This document shows positions 43,966 through 52,433 of a stretch of DNA of 64,000 nucleotides, piece by piece. Each line of letters starts with the position of its first letter. Within the stretch, counting starts at the first letter, position 1. The translations under genes were made by a program, and so were the position numbers. Under the pieces are notes generated by a model. It saw only the letters and a list, made by a program, of their open reading frames with translations, was not told where the DNA came from and searched no databases. Origin of the DNA: Nakaseomyces glabratus (Eukaryota > Ascomycota > Saccharomycetes > Saccharomycetales > Saccharomycetaceae); NCBI RefSeq assembly GCF_010111755.1, contig NC_088960.1, forward strand, positions 62,001 through 126,000, in the 5' to 3' direction.

Positions 43966-45837
43966 TCAGTATGATCTCACGGCTGGTGGCACTGGTGGGC
44001 ACTCGGCTTCGTCCAAGGTTGTGGCGATGACCTTTCTGTACTTGATGGAGACTGGGTCGCCGGTGTGCTGTTGCCAGGACAAGGTGTGCTTTCTCCAGTT
44101 CTCGTCGTCTCTGGATGGGTAGTCCTCTCTTGCGTGGGCACCACGGGACTCCTTTCTCTCTGCGGCGGAGACGGCTGTCTGTGTGGCGCAGGTCAACAGG
44201 TTGCGCAGCTCCATGGTCTCGACGAGGTCGCTGTTCCAGATCATGGACTTGTCGGTGACGTGTACGTCCTTGAAGGTCTTGTCGACGGCGGTGATGTTCT
44301 TGACACCTTCGTCCAGGGTCTCCTGCATTCTGAACACGGAGACGTCCTTCTGCATGGTCTTCTGCATGTTCAGTCTGATCTGTGCGGTGGTCTTGTCGCC
44401 GCTGGCGTTTCTGATGGCGTCCAGCGAAGCGAGGGACTCCTTGCCCAGGTCGGCAGGCAGAGGCTTGTGTGGTGTGCCCGGCTGCAAGGTGTCCGCGACG
44501 GTGTTGGCGACGGCACGGCCGAAGACGACCAGGTCCAGCAGGGAGTTGGCGCCCAGTCTGTTGGCGCCGTGGACGGAGACACAGGCGGCTTCACCGCAGG
44601 CCATCAGGCCTGGGATCACCTTGTCCTCGCCGTTCTCGTCGATGGTGAGACACTCACCGGTCCACTTGGTGGGGATACCACCCATGTTGTAGTGGACTGT
44701 GGGCAGCACTGGGATGGGCTGCTTGGTGACGTCGACACCTGCGAAGATGGCGGCGGTCTCGGAGATACCTGGCAGTCTTTCCTTCAGCACCGCGGGTGGC
44801 AGGTGGCTCAGCTGCAAAAAGATGTGGTCCTTGTGCTTGCCGACACCTCTGCCCTCCCTGATCTCCATGGTCATGGCACGGGACACGACGTCTCTGGAGG
44901 CCAGGTCCTTGGCGGTTGGCGCGTAACGCTCCATGAACCGCTCACCCTCGCTGTTCAGCAGGAAGCCACCTTCACCACGGGCACCCTCTGTGATCAGGCA
45001 GCCGGAGCCGTAGATACCGGAGGGGTGGAACTGCACGAACTCGAGGTCCTGCAAGGGGAAGCCCGCACGGGAGACCATGGCGTTACCGTCACCGGTGCAG
45101 GTGTGCGCGGAGGTACAGGAGAAGTACGCTCTCCCGTAGCCACCGGTGGCTAGCACGGTCTTGTGCGCGCGGAACCTGTGGATGGTACCGTCCTCCTGGT
45201 TGTACGCGATGATACCGACGACCTCGCCGTTGTGGGTCAGCAGGTCCATGGCGAAGAACTCGATGAAGAAGTGGCAGTCGTGGTTCAGCGCCTGGCCATA
45301 CAGCGTGTGCAGCATCGCGTGGCCCGTTCTGTCCGCGACGGCACAGGTACGGTACGCCTGCCCGCCCTTGCCGAACTCCTTCGACTGGCCACCGAAGGCC
45401 CTCTGGTAGATCCGGCCTTCCTCGGTACGCGAGAAAGGCATACCGTAGTGCTCCAGCTCGATGATGGACTTGGGCGCCTCACGCGTCATGTAGTGGATCG
45501 CGTCCTGGTCCCCGAGCCAGTCTGAGCCCTTCACGGTGTCGTACATGTGCCACTTCCAGTTGTCCTTGTGCATGTTCCCCAGCGCAGCGTTGATACCACC
45601 CTGTGCGGCCACAGTGTGCGATCTCGTAGGGAACAGCTTAGAGATACACGCAGTCTTGAACCCGGCCTCCGCCAGCCCGAACGCGGCCCGCAGCCCCGCA
45701 CCACCGGCACCGACGACCAGACAGTCGTACTCGTGGTCTATAACGTTGTACTTGCCCGCGCCTAGCCCCGCAGGCGCTGCGTGTCTCCTCACGCAGCTGG
45801 TAGATAGTTGTCTCAGTCTCAATCCCGTCCTCAACAT
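43966..45837 (-). CDS. SDH1: Succinate dehydrogenase flavoprotein subunit
   Basis: A 623-residue mitochondrial flavoprotein that oxidises succinate to fumarate (TCA cycle, complex II). An R-rich presequence ([20 protein letters not shown]) leads into the FAD dinucleotide-binding GAGGAG at residues 43-48. The FAD-linking histidine is H74 in [11 protein letters not shown]. Active-site regions HPSGIYGSG and [16 protein letters not shown] are intact, and the C-terminus ends VPPAVRSY. The frame is open for 97 codons further upstream, but a TATA box at 45938-45947 would place transcription starts downstream of the earlier in-frame ATGs (45933, 46098), favouring ATG 45837. S. cerevisiae has two copies (YKL148C SDH1 and YJL045W); here the neighbours are YJL-like on one side and YKL-like on the other. 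Confidence 0.97.
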   Translation of the reverse strand: MLRTGLRLRQLSTSCVRRHAAPAGLGAGKYNVIDHEYDCLVVGAGGAGLRAAFGLAEAGFKTACISKLFPTRSHTVAAQGGINAALGNMHKDNWKWHMYDTVKGSDWLGDQDAIHYMTREAPKSIIELEHYGMPFSRTEEGRIYQRAFGGQSKEFGKGGQAYRTCAVADRTGHAMLHTLYGQALNHDCHFFIEFFAMDLLTHNGEVVGIIAYNQEDGTIHRFRAHKTVLATGGYGRAYFSCTSAHTCTGDGNAMVSRAGFPLQDLEFVQFHPSGIYGSGCLITEGARGEGGFLLNSEGERFMERYAPTAKDLASRDVVSRAMTMEIREGRGVGKHKDHIFLQLSHLPPAVLKERLPGISETAAIFAGVDVTKQPIPVLPTVHYNMGGIPTKWTGECLTIDENGEDKVIPGLMACGEAACVSVHGANRLGANSLLDLVVFGRAVANTVADTLQPGTPHKPLPADLGKESLASLDAIRNASGDKTTAQIRLNMQKTMQKDVSVFRMQETLDEGVKNITAVDKTFKDVHVTDKSMIWNSDLVETMELRNLLTCATQTAVSAAERKESRGAHAREDYPSRDDENWRKHTLSWQQHTGDPVSIKYRKVIATTLDEAECPPVPPAVRSY

Positions 45838-45937
45838 TTTCTTATGGGTGGAGGTGTTTGGGTTTTTACTTATTTCCTGTTCTCCAGATCTGTGGATTGT
45901 CTCTCCTCCCAGTCCCACCACATAGCGAAGCATGTCT

Positions 45938-45947
45938 CTTATATATG
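45938..45947 (-). promoter_or_regulatory. TATA box of SDH1
   Basis: On the minus strand the sequence reads CATATATAAG, about 100 bp upstream of the chosen SDH1 ATG. Confidence 0.7.
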
Positions 45948-45965
45948 TTTCACTTCCACACAGCA

Positions 45966-45989
45966 CCCGAGCCCGAGCCCGAGCCCGAG
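45966..45989 (-). repeat. (CCCGAG)4 repeat upstream of SDH1 TATA
   Basis: Four perfect CCCGAG hexamers just upstream of the TATA box. They make the apparent upstream reading frame encode alternating Arg-Ala. Confidence 0.9.
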
Positions 45990-46068
45990 AGCCCGCTGGA
46001 AGGGAAGGGTAGGGGACTAGCGCAGCGTAGAGGGGGCAGCACTGCGCTGCTTCACATTTGGTCGTTTC

Positions 46069-46076
46069 TGATTGGT
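46069..46076 (-). promoter_or_regulatory. HAP2/3/4/5 (CCAAT) site upstream of SDH1
   Basis: TGATTGGT on the plus strand matches the HAP consensus TNATTGGT exactly (CCAAT on the SDH1 strand). It lies about 235 bp upstream of the SDH1 ATG. The HAP complex activates respiratory genes in S. cerevisiae, SDH genes included, so control by carbon source is likely. Confidence 0.65.
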
Positions 46077-46269
46077 TCTCGGAGAAGTCCGTCTCCATTG
46101 ATCCGTTCGTGCGAGAGTCTCCCCCCACTTACTCTGACACCTTCTACACCGCTTCTACAGCGTTGACAGTGTCATCACAGTGTGGTGTGTTACTGGTGCT
46201 ACCCACTTCACACTGTCATACCCTTACTTGTAGCATACACAGCCTATACGTGTTGTAGGTGTTACATCT

Positions 46270-46389
46270 ATAATATAGTATTATATACAATTGCATCCAT
46301 TGTATACTATTGTATAGTATTATATATTATTGTATGCTATTGTATACTATTGTATACTACTCCATTGCATTATATAGTATTGTATATGC
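46270..46389. repeat. Degenerate ATTGTATACT-type tandem array
   Basis: About 120 bp of imperfect tandem units of the form TATTGTATACTATTGTATA with a period near 10. It lies between the SDH1 promoter and the RPC25 3' end. Confidence 0.75.
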
Positions 46390-46522
46390 TGTGCGCTCGG
46401 TGCGCGGACTAGTCGTGTGATATTATATGTGAGTCTATATTGTGTCGTATCTTATCCCCCACCAGTTGTATCCGCCGGTGTTCCCCTAGCTTGCCCGGTT
46501 CAGTGCCTCAGAGGGGGGAAAC

Positions 46523-47173
46523 TCAATCCCACCAGGACACCAGGCCCATGCCGTCCGTCTGGCAGCTGCCCAGAAGCGCGTACGCTGGCGGTTTCTCCAG
46601 CTTCGATTCTTGCTGCTGGTGCTGCTGATGCTCTTGCTGCTCTTGGAGCTGGAGCTCGCGCTCGCGCTCCAGCTCCAGCTCCTTCGGCGAGGGCGGCTTC
46701 ACGTCCACAAACACTTCCTCCTCCACACGGAACCGGATCATCTCGTTCACGTCCAGGTACAGCTTCGTCTCCTCGTCCATGGGCCACACCCACGCGCCGT
46801 CCTCAGGCGAGTAATAGCTCCCTTCAAACAGCATCTTCTTCGGAATGAATATATCGTCAAACAGTCCCATCATAGACACCTGTATCCCTTCCCCGTCGCA
46901 CCGCTTGATCCACCCGGTGAGTATCTCCCCGGCAAACGGCTTGAACACCACACACCGGAACGTCACATTGATGTACGACGCACCGTCCCCGGGCCGCAGC
47001 TGGCCCTCGTCAACCTCCAGCAGATCATACACGCTCACGCTCAGCCCGACATGCGGCACCACTTTGTTGCTGTACTTCACATTCAGCTCATGCGTGATCG
47101 CACTTACCGCGTCCCGGTGGAACTGGTCCGGCGGGATCCGCACCAGGTCCTTCAGCTTGGTAAGTATAAACAT
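46523..47173 (-). CDS. RPC25: RNA polymerase III subunit Rpc25
   Basis: A 216-residue Rpb7-type stalk subunit of RNA polymerase III, needed for initiation. The N-terminal half (MFILTKLKDLVRIPPDQF to about residue 80) is the Rpb7 tip domain. From about residue 80 it has the S1/OB domain (VNVTFRCVVFKPFAGEILTG...). A Q/E-rich low-complexity insert (about residues 166-197) precedes the conserved end SCQTDGMGLVSWWD. S. cerevisiae Rpc25 is 212 residues. It is divergent from LTV1 across 258 bp containing PAC/RRPE elements; PAC was named for Pol A and C subunit genes. Its 5' leader contains (CT)n/(GA)n runs. Position next to LTV1 matches YKL144C. Confidence 0.95.
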   Translation of the reverse strand: MFILTKLKDLVRIPPDQFHRDAVSAITHELNVKYSNKVVPHVGLSVSVYDLLEVDEGQLRPGDGASYINVTFRCVVFKPFAGEILTGWIKRCDGEGIQVSMMGLFDDIFIPKKMLFEGSYYSPEDGAWVWPMDEETKLYLDVNEMIRFRVEEEVFVDVKPPSPKELELERERELQLQEQQEHQQHQQQESKLEKPPAYALLGSCQTDGMGLVSWWD

Positions 47174-47180
47174 TGTGCTC

Positions 47181-47208
47181 CTCTCTCTCTCTCTTATTCT
47201 CTCTCTCT
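47181..47208. repeat. CT/GA dinucleotide runs in RPC25 leader
   Basis: (CT)7 at 47181-47194 and (CT)5 at 47199-47208, immediately upstream of the RPC25 ATG. Confidence 0.85.
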
Positions 47209-47291
47209 GTCCTGTACTCTGACTTGCCCTCCTGCAACCTCTCAGCCTTAAGTATCCCAGACTATCTGCTCTTCAGCAGCACTCTTTATAG

Positions 47292-47375
47292 CTCATCGCG
47301 AATTTGAAAAATTTTTTTGCAGAAAAGTATTTCAAAGGATAAGCTCATCGCATCGCATCGCATCGCATCGCATCG
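47292..47375. promoter_or_regulatory. PAC/RRPE cluster with (CATCG)6 array, RPC25/LTV1
   Basis: Two reverse PAC sites (CTCATCGC at 47292-47299 and 47344-47351) flank an RRPE (TGAAAAATTTTTTT at 47305-47318). The second PAC continues into six tandem CATCG units (47346-47375), each repeating most of the PAC core. Both flanking genes (Pol III subunit, 40S assembly factor) belong to the class regulated by PAC/RRPE through Dot6/Tod6 and Stb3. Confidence 0.75.
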
Positions 47376-47431
47376 CACTTAGTACAAGAGGTGCAGCCTA
47401 ACACTGAACCTAAATATACCTACCCCTTCCC

Positions 47432-48832
47432 ATGTCGAAGAAGTTTACGAGCAAGAACTCGCAGAAGTTTGCCGTTGTGCACAGGCCCCACGACGACCCG
47501 AACTACTATGACGCCGATGCCACCGAGCATGTGCTGGTGCCAGTGGACCCCAAGGGCAAGCAGGCCGTGAAGCAGCGGCCCCAAAGGCAGCGCAAGCCGG
47601 TGAATGAGCACGTAGGCGAGGCGCGCATCTACGGTATTGGCTTCGACGACTCGAAGTACGACTACACACAGCACTTGAAGCCCATCGGACAGGACCCCAA
47701 CGCCGTGTTCATCGCCAAGACTCCAGCTCAGGCCCCAGCAAAGAAGAAGAACATAGAGGACTTGTTCGTCGAGGACACGTACAAGGGCGAAGCTCCCACC
47801 AGACCAGACTCTGTGTTCAAGTTCGGTATGGCAAAGCCTGAGTACTTGAAACACCAGCAGGATGTGCCCGATGACATCAGAGGCTTCAAGCCTGACATGA
47901 ACCCAGCGCTTAGAGAAGTGCTGGAAGCACTAGAGGACGAGGCTTATGTGGTGAACGAGGACATTGTTGTAGAGGATCCCAAGAAGAAGAAAGGAAAAAA
48001 GAAAGTAGAAGTAGCCGATGACCTCGAGGAAGAGGACGATGATATCTTCGCCGAGCTGCTACAAGGTGGTGAAGTTGGCAGCGACGGGGAGTTCCAGGAC
48101 GAGTTCGACGAGTGGGATATGGATAACTTGGATGAATACGAGGAGACTCACTACCAGGACGAGATGAAGCAGTTCGACAACATAGACAACTTGGAAGATT
48201 TGCAAGGCATCGATTATCAGGCTGATGTGATGAGATTTCAGAAGCAGCAGAAGAAGAAGTTCGAGGAGTTCGAGTCTGATAACGAGTTTGACTCTGATGC
48301 TGAGGGTGACGACTTGTCTCGCGGCGGTAACGTTTCTGAGGATGAAGAAGAAGAGGAAGACGGCGATGTATTGGGTGATCTGCCGACGATAAACAAGAAG
48401 ACCACTGGTAAAAAGAAGCGCAAGGAGCGTAAGAAGAAAGGTGCAATGTCTGATATTTCCGGGTTCTCAATGTCCTCAAGTGCTATTGCTAGAACTGAGA
48501 CCATGACCATCCTAGATGACAAATACGACAACATCATCGCCAGCTATGAGAACTACGAAGAAGAACAATTAGACGACGAGTACGAAAATGCAAAGCCATT
48601 TAACATGGAGGAAGAGAGAGCTGACTTTGAGTCCATGCTTGATGACTTCCTAGACAATTACGAGCTGGATGCCGGTGGAAGAAAGATTGTCAAGAAGGAT
48701 GCCGAGAGAGACAGAATCAAGCAGGCGGCAGACGAGGTCAGTAAAGGTAAACTGAGCTTGAGGAGAAACCGTGAGAGACAGAAGAAGGAAGTAGAAAAGG
48801 TGACCAGCTCACTAAACTCTCTACGTTTCTGA
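47432..48832 (+). CDS. LTV1: 40S ribosome assembly/export factor Ltv1
   Basis: A 466-residue Ltv1-family protein that rides on the head of pre-40S particles with Enp1 and Rps3 and is released by casein-kinase phosphorylation. The N-terminus SKKFTSKNSQKFAVVHRPHDDPNYYD is characteristic. The body contains long acidic runs, a nuclear-export-compatible leucine region and a K-rich stretch (KKTTGKKKRKERKKKG), and the C-terminus has the conserved NYEEEQLDDEYENAK and RRNRERQKKEVEK segments. The length matches S. cerevisiae (463). The 5' half is G/C-rich and the 3' half less so. Confidence 0.96.
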   Translation: MSKKFTSKNSQKFAVVHRPHDDPNYYDADATEHVLVPVDPKGKQAVKQRPQRQRKPVNEHVGEARIYGIGFDDSKYDYTQHLKPIGQDPNAVFIAKTPAQAPAKKKNIEDLFVEDTYKGEAPTRPDSVFKFGMAKPEYLKHQQDVPDDIRGFKPDMNPALREVLEALEDEAYVVNEDIVVEDPKKKKGKKKVEVADDLEEEDDDIFAELLQGGEVGSDGEFQDEFDEWDMDNLDEYEETHYQDEMKQFDNIDNLEDLQGIDYQADVMRFQKQQKKKFEEFESDNEFDSDAEGDDLSRGGNVSEDEEEEEDGDVLGDLPTINKKTTGKKKRKERKKKGAMSDISGFSMSSSAIARTETMTILDDKYDNIIASYENYEEEQLDDEYENAKPFNMEEERADFESMLDDFLDNYELDAGGRKIVKKDAERDRIKQAADEVSKGKLSLRRNRERQKKEVEKVTSSLNSLRF

Positions 48833-49093
48833 TCTTCTAGGAACAAACTGTATATTAATTTTCATTATTTTTGCATTTTATTTTCGTTCTGTTTTCATTT
48901 CTTATCAACAAATATATATAGACACTTAACTACTGCACACTAAAATCAAACTATATAGATACCATGCACTATACACCTTCAGATCATACAGTTCGATTTG
49001 GGTATTTACCATATATTTTGCCTGTTTGTTCCACTATTAAATGGCCAGGGTATAAATCACTTTGGTAATCCGTAGCGCGTTACGGGACAAGCG

Positions 49094-50230
49094 ATGAGCT
49101 TCAAACTTATAAAGAGCCATTTACTACACTTGAAGGCAATTGCCAGATCTAAGAAAAGTAACGGAGTAGAGGTAGCAACCCAGATGTCTGAAGGTACACC
49201 GAATAATGATGTTGGCGATGATCTGGCTGGCGAGGTGCGCATTGGATTGAGTGAGAGCGAGAAAGAGAAGCATCTGTTGCAGTACTTGCTCAATTGCCGA
49301 GGTGTATGTCATGAGAATGTGCTTTTGAAGGTAATGTTACTTATGGAGAACGAGCAAGGGGATTTGGAACAAGGGCTCAGCGTGTTCGAGTGGCAGGCAA
49401 AGTTGCAAGAGCGTGTGGCTCGGATCAATCTGAAGTTACAACCACTTAAATACCAGGTAAAGAAGGCTATATATGGATCTGGGAGAGCCATTGTGAGTGA
49501 GAAAGTCAGAAGTCAGCTTGAACTTAACAGTGCGAACTCGTTTGGTAAAGTCAACTTTCCAAACAGCAGTCAGTATTATGTATACATCGACACTTCCCCA
49601 TTTGGTGAGATGAAGCATGCCACTACTTTCACAGACAAAGAACTTGAGTATATTAAGGCCTTCATAAAAGTGTTAGCCGATAGAGGTAGTGTAATACACG
49701 AAGTCGATGATGTTAGTGGGGTAGACAGCAAAATCGTTGAACAAATAGACGAAATCAGACAGAAAGCATATGGTAACAAGCGCCGGCATGATTCAGATGT
49801 TGAGTCAGGTCCAGAGAACGCTGAAAACAATGAGCCTGTTCAAAGCTCTTCAGTTTCTCGTTGGACGCACTATGCTAGTTATACAGCTGATATAGCTGCA
49901 CTTACGGATACTACTGACTTGCAACCGCTAGAGACGCAGGAGTTGCTGGACAAACTATGTAGACTAAGATGGCTATACAAGACAGGTAAAGGAAAATATG
50001 GGCTGGATCTGCGTCTTTTAGTGGAAATGAATGACTATCTTAGCGATAACTACAGCATGAGTAGTTGTGAACGCTGCAAAGATATAGTGGCACAGGGTGT
50101 GCAGTGTAGTACGAGGGATTGCAATAGCGTGTGGCATGTAGATTGTTATGAGCATGATATTCTACATGAGAACCGTATTTGCAGGAGCTGTGGGGAATCG
50201 ATTCTGGATCGTGGTGTATACGTCACCTAG
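49094..50230 (+). CDS. NSE1: Smc5/6 complex E3 subunit Nse1
   Basis: A 378-residue subunit of the Smc5-Smc6 DNA-repair complex. The N-terminal winged-helix region begins at about residue 56 (KHLLQYLLNCRGVCHENVL). A second winged helix precedes the C-terminal RING-like domain, whose zinc ligands are visible in CERCKDIVAQGVQC, C and H residues around HVDCYEHD, and CRSCGES. The end ILDRGVYVT matches the S. cerevisiae LITEGVYVI type. The start is uncertain: ATG 49094 lies inside a PAC-like GCGATGAG, and a TATAAAG follows at 49109. ATG 49184 (MSEGTPNNDVGDD) gives a length (348) nearer to S. cerevisiae Nse1 (336). It begins the YLR007W-010C-like block. Confidence 0.9.
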   Translation: MSFKLIKSHLLHLKAIARSKKSNGVEVATQMSEGTPNNDVGDDLAGEVRIGLSESEKEKHLLQYLLNCRGVCHENVLLKVMLLMENEQGDLEQGLSVFEWQAKLQERVARINLKLQPLKYQVKKAIYGSGRAIVSEKVRSQLELNSANSFGKVNFPNSSQYYVYIDTSPFGEMKHATTFTDKELEYIKAFIKVLADRGSVIHEVDDVSGVDSKIVEQIDEIRQKAYGNKRRHDSDVESGPENAENNEPVQSSSVSRWTHYASYTADIAALTDTTDLQPLETQELLDKLCRLRWLYKTGKGKYGLDLRLLVEMNDYLSDNYSMSSCERCKDIVAQGVQCSTRDCNSVWHVDCYEHDILHENRICRSCGESILDRGVYVT

Positions 50231-50351
50231 TGATGGTGCAGTAGAGATAATTTGCTATACAAGGTCGAAAAAATGAATGAGTTACTTATAACATATTTGC
50301 ATTATTGTTGTTACCTATTTACAGAACAATAGAACGTTAAATTATCTGCAT

Positions 50352-50813
50352 TTACTTCCTCACGATACCTTTCTTCTCCAGGAAGTCCTTTGCCTCGTTG
50401 ATTTTGGTGGCCAGGTATGGTGATCCACCTTTGTCCGGGTGGTTCGCCAACATGATCTTCCTGTGCACTTCTTTCAACTTCTTCGTGGTCAGGTTGTTCT
50501 CCTTCAAGTTCAATATCTGTAGAGCCTCCTTGGCGTTCATCTTCGGATCAAACCCACCTTTCAAGAACTGCGTGGCAGCTTTCCCGCCGTTCAGCCTCGT
50601 CTGCACACCTTTATACACACCAGCACCCACGTAGAGCGCCAAAAACCCACCAACACCAGCTAGCACCGGGTGCTCACCCATATATTGCAACGCATTGTCG
50701 AAATACAGGTCCATGCCTTGCTTCGAGCCCGGAGCCTGCGTGGCACCCGCGGGGAAACCTGCAGCCGCGTCACCAGTCACACTACTACCATCGCTAATAC
50801 CTGTACCGTCCAT
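50352..50813 (-). CDS. PAM18: Mitochondrial import motor J-protein Pam18/Tim14
   Basis: A 153-residue inner-membrane J-protein of the TIM23 import motor that stimulates Ssc1 (mtHsp70) ATPase. It has a soluble, glycine- and alanine-rich N-terminus in the intermembrane space, one membrane span at about residues 48-68 (HPVLAGVGGFLALYVGAGVY), and a C-terminal J domain with HPD at residues 125-127 (MLANHPDKGGSPYLATKINE). S. cerevisiae Pam18 is 168 residues and the difference is in the N-terminus. ATG complement at 50811-50813. It is divergent from RLP24 across 268 bp. The paralogue Mdj2 is less likely given the gene order (YLR008C). Confidence 0.94.
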   Translation of the reverse strand: MDGTGISDGSSVTGDAAAGFPAGATQAPGSKQGMDLYFDNALQYMGEHPVLAGVGGFLALYVGAGVYKGVQTRLNGGKAATQFLKGGFDPKMNAKEALQILNLKENNLTTKKLKEVHRKIMLANHPDKGGSPYLATKINEAKDFLEKKGIVRK

Positions 50814-50949
50814 GCTCTCGTCTTATACTGCTGCTCTCCCTGCCATCAGGACCCCATAACTTGATTCAACGCCAATTTCGACTCTTTTATTCTTCTCAGA
50901 ATGGAAGTACATGTGACGGATCCTCCGTAGGAAAAGTTTTCTTCAAAAC

Positions 50950-50981
50950 TGAAAAATTTTGCGATGAGATGAGCTCATCGC
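50950..50981. promoter_or_regulatory. RRPE plus palindromic PAC, PAM18/RLP24 promoter
   Basis: TGAAAAATTTT (50950-50960) directly abuts GCGATGAG (50961-50968). After a 5-base spacer comes its inverted copy CTCATCGC (50974-50981). The centre contains the 12-base perfect palindrome GATGAGCTCATC. It lies about 100-130 bp upstream of RLP24, the usual distance for these elements. Confidence 0.8.
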
Positions 50982-51081
50982 ATATAACAGAAGCCTTTAT
51001 AACACTAGTATTTGAGTGATGGGTTTTGTAGTCTGTTGTGTGTCTTCTATATTGATCGTTTGAGAGGGGTAATAAGCAAGT

Positions 51082-51675
51082 ATGAGAATATATCAGTGTC
51101 ATTTCTGTTCCTCGCCGGTGTACCCTGGCCATGGTATTATGTTTGTGCGTAACGACGCCAAGGAGTTTCGTTTCTGCAGGTCGAAGTGTCACAAGAACTT
51201 CAAGCAACGGAGGAACCCACGTAAGTTGAAGTGGACCAAGGCGTTCCGTAAGGCTGCTGGTAAGGAGCTTGCTGTGGACTCTACGTTGACATTTGCGCAG
51301 CGCAGGAATGTGCCAGTCAGGTATAACCGTGAGCTTGTGGCGACGACGTTGAAGGCCATGTCGCGTATCGAGGAGATCAGACAGAAGCGTGAGCGTGCGT
51401 TCTACAAGAACAGAATGAAGGGTAACAGCGAGCGGGACTTCCTAAGGGACAAGAAGCTGGTCGAGACCAACCCAGAGTTATTGAGGTTGAGAGAGGTGGA
51501 GATCGCCAACAGGCTGGCAAAGGAACAAGCCGCTGCAGAGGAAGTGTCAGAAGAGGAATCCGAGGAAGAGGAAGACATGGAGGTCGACAGCGAGGAAGAA
51601 GAAGAAGAGAAACTCCAGAAACAAAAGATCTTGTTGAAGAACAAGAAGAGAAACGCAAAGAAGCTTGCATTCTAA
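51082..51675 (+). CDS. RLP24: 60S assembly factor Rlp24
   Basis: A 197-residue eL24-like placeholder on pre-60S particles; it recruits and activates the AAA-ATPase Drg1 and is later replaced by Rpl24. The N-terminal zinc ribbon is clear ([13 protein letters not shown] ... [10 protein letters not shown]), followed by [20 protein letters not shown]. The long C-terminal extension, which distinguishes it from ribosomal eL24, is acidic and then basic ([20 protein letters not shown]..., [10 protein letters not shown]). The length matches S. cerevisiae (199). It is convergent with TEN1 across 196 bp. Confidence 0.96.
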   Translation: MRIYQCHFCSSPVYPGHGIMFVRNDAKEFRFCRSKCHKNFKQRRNPRKLKWTKAFRKAAGKELAVDSTLTFAQRRNVPVRYNRELVATTLKAMSRIEEIRQKRERAFYKNRMKGNSERDFLRDKKLVETNPELLRLREVEIANRLAKEQAAAEEVSEEESEEEEDMEVDSEEEEEEKLQKQKILLKNKKRNAKKLAF

Positions 51676-51871
51676 GATGCTTGCATTGCCAGCATAGGAA
51701 TATAAACATTCAAACCCCATTCTGTACATTAATAAGACTCATCGAAGAAAAAGAACTTTTATCTCATAAGATATTACCGGAAAGCACATTTATATATCAA
51801 GGTGTAGCTATACATCAATTATTATATACTATCAAAAAGTCATGTTATAACAAATTTTGTTACTGTCTATA

Positions 51872-52246
51872 TCAACCGAGCAATTCACGGTCTTCAGAAG
51901 CCCAGAACTGTCTCAGTGCTTCAACTTCACCCACTGATACAAGTCTCAAGTCCAGCAACTCATATGCTACTTCCCCAGTTTCGTTCATGAAACTCAGAAT
52001 CATAGCGTCTACAGCACTCCCTTGGCATAGCTCTCCAATAGCGGTGGCTAATCTGGAATAGCACGCATCTCCAACAGAAACTCGCAACTTACCGTCCTCA
52101 CTCGAGAGCTCAGGCGCATTTCTGAGCACTATGATACTGATATACCCAGCAGAACCCGAGACCAGCTCTTCCACTCGCCCTATTACCCTGTATCTCTTGT
52201 TGATCTTATTGTTGATCTGCCCAATGTCGACCACCAGTTTGCTCAT
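51872..52246 (-). CDS. TEN1: Telomere-capping CST subunit Ten1
   Basis: A 124-residue small OB-fold protein. In S. cerevisiae Ten1 (160 residues) binds Stn1 and Cdc13 to cap telomeres. The sequence opens SKLVVDIGQINNKINKRYRVIGRV and ends in an acidic/hydrophobic helix (SVGEVEALRQFWASEDRELLG). Ten1 proteins diverge fast, so recognition rests mainly on size, the OB-like pattern and position next to RLP24 (YLR010C beside YLR009W). ATG complement at 52244-52246. The short length is a real difference from S. cerevisiae. Confidence 0.8.
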   Translation of the reverse strand: MSKLVVDIGQINNKINKRYRVIGRVEELVSGSAGYISIIVLRNAPELSSEDGKLRVSVGDACYSRLATAIGELCQGSAVDAMILSFMNETGEVAYELLDLRLVSVGEVEALRQFWASEDRELLG

Positions 52247-52433
52247 CTCATCGCGGGCACCGTCCCTCCAGTCGAACGTAAAAAAGGAAAAGATAGGTTA
52301 CAGATTTGGCCACCAGGGTATAATATAGTGTCGATAAGTACAGTTTTCGAAGTTCACAGCACTGATCTATGAAGATAAGTAGTGGCCTTTTGATGTGTTT
52401 TAATGGATTATAAAAATCCAAAAAAAAAATAAA

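Larger units (their letters stand above)
45838..46522. other. SDH1 promoter region / RPC25 3' flank
   Basis: A 685-bp spacer between two minus-strand genes. It holds the SDH1 TATA box, a CCCGAG repeat, a HAP-type site and an AT-rich degenerate repeat array, each listed separately. No gene is supported. Confidence 0.6.

Noticed and set aside
44065..45153. 362-codon open frame opposite SDH1
   Set aside because: G/C-rich, strongly biased codons of SDH1 leave few stops on the opposite strand. The protein resembles nothing, whereas SDH1 is unmistakable.
46610..47251. 213-codon open frame opposite RPC25
   Set aside because: It overlaps RPC25 completely; its leucine/histidine-rich sequence is an artefact of the G/C-rich gene.
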